A stretch of 7,727 nucleotides of DNA from Candidatus Zixiibacteriota bacterium. GTDB lineage: Bacteria > Zixibacteria > MSB-5A5 > SM1-73. A program made the position numbers and the translations under genes. The notes below the pieces were generated by a model. That model was not told the origin of the DNA. It did not search any database and saw only the letters and a program-made list of their open reading frames with translations. Below, one piece after another: positions 5,590 to 7,727 of the stretch. The first letter of the stretch is position 1; every line of letters starts with the position of its first letter. The stretch lies in NCBI GenBank assembly GCA_023129805.1, contig JAGMBK010000086.1, positions 1 to 7,727 of the forward strand, in the 5' to 3' direction.

Positions 5590-7056
5590 ATGGCATTAAA
5601 GACTGTTCAGGAGTATAAAGAAAGTTTGCGAAAGATGCGGCCCAACATCTACAAATTCGGAAAATCGATAGAGGATGTGACCACTCACCCGGCAACCAGA
5701 TCGACGGTGGAAGGGCATGCCCAGATTTATGCGGCACAAAACGACCCAAAATATCAGGATATGGTCACCACCACGTCAAGCCTGACCGGTGAGAAGATCT
5801 CCCGCTATCTTTCCATAATCCAAAGCTCTGATGACATGGTGGCAAACTGCAAAATGAAACGGCTTATGTTCAATCTCACCGGTACCTGTACCGGCGGAAG
5901 ATGTGTTGGCTGGAACTGCATCAACGCTATGTGGGCCGCGACATTCGACATGGATAAGGATTTAGGAACGGATTATCACCAGAGATTGAAAAAGTGGTTA
6001 CTTGGAGCACAAAAAAATGACATAAGTATCTCCGGTGCTCTCACCGATCCCAAGGGCGATAGAACCAAGTCAGCCTCACAGCAGGATGATCCGGATATGA
6101 ATCTTCATCTGGTGGAGAAAAGAGAGGATGGTATTGTGGTCAAGGGTGCCAAGGTGATGATCTGTGGAGTGGCGGCTTGCAATGAAATCTTCGTTCTTCC
6201 CGGCGCTGGATACAAGGAGCCAGAGGGGGAGTGGGCTATCTCCTTTGTGATTCCCAGGGACACCGAGGGATTAACCATAGTGGAGACTCGCCGTCCGTCT
6301 GATACCCGAGAAGAGGAAGAAGGTTTTGATATTCCGGTGAAGATGGGAGGAATTACCCAGGCTTATTTTTTCTTTGAAAACGTGTTTGTGCCTAACGAAA
6401 GAGTATTTATGTGTGGAGAGTATAAATACAGTTTAGGTGCGGTCTTGAATTTCATAATGCCTTACCGGGCGGCGATTGGCAGTTGTGTGGCAGGGCAGGG
6501 GGATCTGAAGGTGGGGGGGGCGATGCTTATGGCGCGGGCTAATGGTCTTTCCTCAAAAGTCTTCTCTGAGAAGCTGATCCGCATGGTGGTCAACAATGAG
6601 ACCACCTTCGGGATGGGAATTGCCGCCGCCACTCTGGGAAGAAAGCATCCTTCCGGAGTATGGCAGCCCAACCCTCTGCTCTCCAATGTGAACAAGGTGC
6701 ACGTGACCACTCTTCCTTACGAGACCTGTGTTCTGGCTCAGGACATTGCCGGAGGCATCGGCGAAACCGGCTGTATCCCCTCTTGGGTGGACTTTGAAGA
6801 TGAGAAATATGGACACTTGGTCAAAAAATATCTGAAAGCCAGGGTATCGGCTGAGGCGCGCACCCGGGCAGCAAGATTGATAGAATGGCTCACCATAGGT
6901 GCTGGCGTTCCCGGATGCATGCATGGCGGAGGATCGCCAGATGGAGCCAGGCTGGTCATCCGGGCAAATGCCAAATTAGAGGAGAAAGCCGAACTCGCCC
7001 GACGACTAGCTGGGATAGAAGAAGAAATGCCGGAACCGGAAAAGAAGAAAAAATGA
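5590..7056 (+). CDS. AbfD-like flavoprotein (4-hydroxybutyryl-CoA dehydratase / 4-hydroxyphenylacetate 3-hydroxylase family), altered active site
   Basis: 488 aa, the same length class as 4-hydroxybutyryl-CoA dehydratase (AbfD), an FAD and [4Fe-4S] enzyme converting 4-hydroxybutyryl-CoA to crotonyl-CoA. Family features: TSSLTGEKISRYLSI (62-76), a cysteine motif C100-TGGR-C105, DPKGDRTKSASQQDDPDMNL (153-172), VEKREDGIVVKGAK (175-188), FENVFVPNERVF (262-273), C299, PYETCVLAQDIAGG (376-389) and a C-terminal MHGGGSP (444-450). Compared with the C. aminobutyricum protein from memory, catalytic or ligand residues change: E257 is Gln, H292 Tyr, Y296 Ile, K300 Val, E455 Gly (G442 here). The first cysteine motif has one extra residue (CxxxxC, not CxxxC), and C110 is an additional cysteine. 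The cluster could still bind through C100, C105 and C299, but ordinary dehydratase activity is doubtful. The tail EEEMPEPEKKKK is highly charged. Own promoter upstream and terminator downstream suggest a single-gene transcript. Confidence 0.88.
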   Translation: MALKTVQEYKESLRKMRPNIYKFGKSIEDVTTHPATRSTVEGHAQIYAAQNDPKYQDMVTTTSSLTGEKISRYLSIIQSSDDMVANCKMKRLMFNLTGTCTGGRCVGWNCINAMWAATFDMDKDLGTDYHQRLKKWLLGAQKNDISISGALTDPKGDRTKSASQQDDPDMNLHLVEKREDGIVVKGAKVMICGVAACNEIFVLPGAGYKEPEGEWAISFVIPRDTEGLTIVETRRPSDTREEEEGFDIPVKMGGITQAYFFFENVFVPNERVFMCGEYKYSLGAVLNFIMPYRAAIGSCVAGQGDLKVGGAMLMARANGLSSKVFSEKLIRMVVNNETTFGMGIAAATLGRKHPSGVWQPNPLLSNVNKVHVTTLPYETCVLAQDIAGGIGETGCIPSWVDFEDEKYGHLVKKYLKARVSAEARTRAARLIEWLTIGAGVPGCMHGGGSPDGARLVIRANAKLEEKAELARRLAGIEEEMPEPEKKKK

Positions 7057-7091
7057 GTGTCTGCCATATCTGGCGGGGATTGGAATATAGA

Positions 7092-7117
7092 GGCGGAGCT
7101 TCAACTCCGCCCTTTTT
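7092..7117 (+). terminator. Rho-independent terminator of the AbfD-like gene
   Basis: GGCGGAG (7092-7098), loop CTTCAA, CTCCGCC (7105-7111), then C and five T's (7113-7117) with more T's soon after. It starts 36 bp after the stop codon. Confidence 0.8.
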
Positions 7118-7123
7118 CTGCTT

Positions 7124-7208
7124 TTCGCTCCCCGGAGTCGTTCAAGACATCGGTGAGGATGACGGAGACCCGTCGGGGATAACATCCTCACAGAGCGAAG
7201 GGAGCGAA
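7124..7208. repeat. Nested inverted repeats, possible folded RNA or palindromic intergenic repeat
   Basis: Three stems nest in 85 bp: an outer TTCGCTCCC (7124-7132)/GGGAGCGAA (7200-7208), a middle GTGAGGATG (7153-7161)/CATCCTCAC (7183-7191), and an inner GACGG (7161-7165)/CCGTC (7170-7174). The outer and middle arms are perfect 9-bp matches. GCGAAGGGAGCGAA resembles intergenic palindromic repeats seen in many environmental bacterial genomes (from memory). It follows the terminator, so it is either separately transcribed or acts as DNA. Confidence 0.5.
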
Positions 7209-7216
7209 TATTGTGT

Positions 7217-7249
7217 TGTTCGGGCGGGGGTTTAACCCCCGCCCGAACA
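7217..7249. repeat. Long GC-rich perfect hairpin
   Basis: Perfect 15-bp arms (7217-7231 and 7235-7249) around the 3-nt loop TTA, with CGGGCGGGGG at the stem core. No T-run follows on the plus strand and no A-run precedes it, so it is not a typical terminator. It resembles dispersed GC-rich intergenic palindromes; whether it is repeated in this genome is unknown. Confidence 0.65.
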
Positions 7250-7315
7250 TGGAACCGACCTGCTCTCAATATCCCCATCCAAAAGAAAAACTACCTCATT
7301 TTTCTGTTGACTAAA

Positions 7316-7344
7316 TTGAACCATTTGTATATTGTGTTTATAAC
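7316..7344 (+). promoter_or_regulatory. Possible promoter for the moxR-type gene
   Basis: TTGAAC (7316-7321), 17 bp, then TATAAC (7339-7344). The predicted leader is about 170 nt and contains the palindrome at 7355-7388. The half-site TGAACCATTTG (7317-7327) overlaps the -35 and is the exact reverse complement of CAAATGGTTCA (7369-7379). A second weak -10-like TATATT lies at 7490-7495, after an A/T-rich tract (7451-7473) and nearer the gene. Confidence 0.4.
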
Positions 7345-7354
7345 GATGTGGTGT

Positions 7355-7388
7355 CCACAGGTGTGAACCAAATGGTTCATACCACAGG
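7355..7388. mobile_element. 27-bp palindromic mini-insertion, copy 2
   Basis: The core TGAACCAAATGGTTCAT (7364-7380) is bracketed by the direct repeat CCACAGG at 7355-7361 and 7382-7388, exactly 27 bp apart. The core aligns with the palindrome at 4407-4430, giving TGmACCAwATGGTkCAT. Equal spacing of the flanking direct repeats at both sites, with different repeat sequences, suggests one mini-element inserted twice. It could instead be an operator for moxR, since it sits in that gene's leader region. Confidence 0.5.
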
Positions 7389-7521
7389 ATCCGTCGGGAA
7401 AGGCAAGTTGACTCCTTCCGATCATCACTCGGGGCTTTTCGATTAGGCAATTTTTTAAAAAATTTTAAATTTTCAGGACGCTTCGGGTGTATATTAAATA
7501 TTGACCACTCAGGAGGAAAAA

Positions 7522-7727
7522 ATGGCAGAAAAACAAGATCTGGAAGCGGTAGAGAAGCTAAATGAAGCTCGGAACAAGATAAAAAATGAAATCAAAAAGG
7601 TGATCGTGGGACAGGAGCGGGTGATCGATGAGCTTTTGATTGCGCTTTTGTCCAACGGACATTGCCTTTTGATCGGGGTGCCGGGATTGGCTAAAACTCT
7701 GATGATCTCCACCATATCCCGAATACT
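7522..7727 (+). CDS. MoxR-type AAA+ ATPase, N-terminal part only
   Basis: The first 68 codons are present and the gene runs off the window. The protein starts [19 protein letters not shown], then [19 protein letters not shown], and reaches the Walker A motif GVPGLAKT with MISTISRIL after it. VIVGQ and [13 protein letters not shown] are the standard opening of the MoxR family, about 310-340 aa when complete. Members are chaperone-like ATPases that usually work with VWA-domain proteins in the activation or assembly of metalloenzymes and in envelope stress. A strong AGGAGG (7511-7516) lies 5 nt before the ATG. The sensor, arginine-finger and lid regions are outside the window, and partner genes (DUF58, VWA) would be expected downstream. 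Confidence 0.9.
   Translation, partial: MAEKQDLEAVEKLNEARNKIKNEIKKVIVGQERVIDELLIALLSNGHCLLIGVPGLAKTLMISTISRI

Noticed and set aside
6462..7067. Long minus-strand open frames opposite the AbfD-like gene
   Set aside because: They are antisense shadows of a strongly conserved coding sequence, with no recognisable protein features or ribosome binding sites.

Overview
The window looks like a chromosomal piece of an anaerobic, fermentative or acetogenic bacterium of moderate G+C. Most of the genes concern energy metabolism: an electron-bifurcating transhydrogenase (NfnAB), acetate kinase, a 3-hydroxyacyl-CoA dehydrogenase and a relative of 4-hydroxybutyryl-CoA dehydratase. No rRNA, tRNA, transposase, phage gene or CRISPR array was seen. 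The phylum cannot be named from this sequence. The hairpin-rich intergenic DNA, two TTG starts and divergent enzymes would suit an uncultured lineage, but that is inference.

Layout. Bases 1-122 are non-coding and hold a CTGG repeat with a 7-bp period. The minus strand from 5365 down to 123 carries, in transcription order: 3-hydroxyacyl-CoA dehydrogenase (5365-4469), a 343-bp gap filled by repeat element B, acetate kinase (4125-2890), a small lipoprotein starting 2 bp after it (2887-2555), a gap filled by the related repeat element A, then nfnA (2380-1523) and nfnB (1526-123) overlapping by ATGA. A 224-bp divergent control region (5366-5589) has a sigma-70-like promoter in each direction. On the plus strand the 488-aa AbfD-like protein (5590-7056) is followed by an intrinsic terminator. 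A 465-bp gap rich in inverted repeats leads to the 5' end of a MoxR-type AAA+ ATPase gene (7522 onward, cut by the window edge).

How the genes may work together. The familiar route would be 4-hydroxybutyryl-CoA to crotonyl-CoA, then 3-hydroxybutyryl-CoA and acetoacetyl-CoA to acetyl-CoA, with acetate kinase making ATP and NfnAB balancing NADH, NADPH and ferredoxin. However, aligned with the Clostridium aminobutyricum enzyme recalled from memory, the AbfD-like protein keeps the cluster cysteines and the flavin/CoA-type motifs but has lost the cluster histidine and the usual catalytic Glu, Tyr and Lys residues. The neighbouring dehydrogenase has also lost conserved active-site asparagines. The pair may therefore act on another acyl-CoA or do different chemistry. 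This is the best candidate here for an undescribed function.

A second theme is repeat DNA. Elements A and B are homologous. B contains a 24-bp perfect palindrome, bracketed by CACCGT direct repeats 27 bp apart, that A lacks. A similar palindrome upstream of moxR is bracketed by CCACAGG repeats, also 27 bp apart. Together these look like a very small palindromic insertion element with target duplication.
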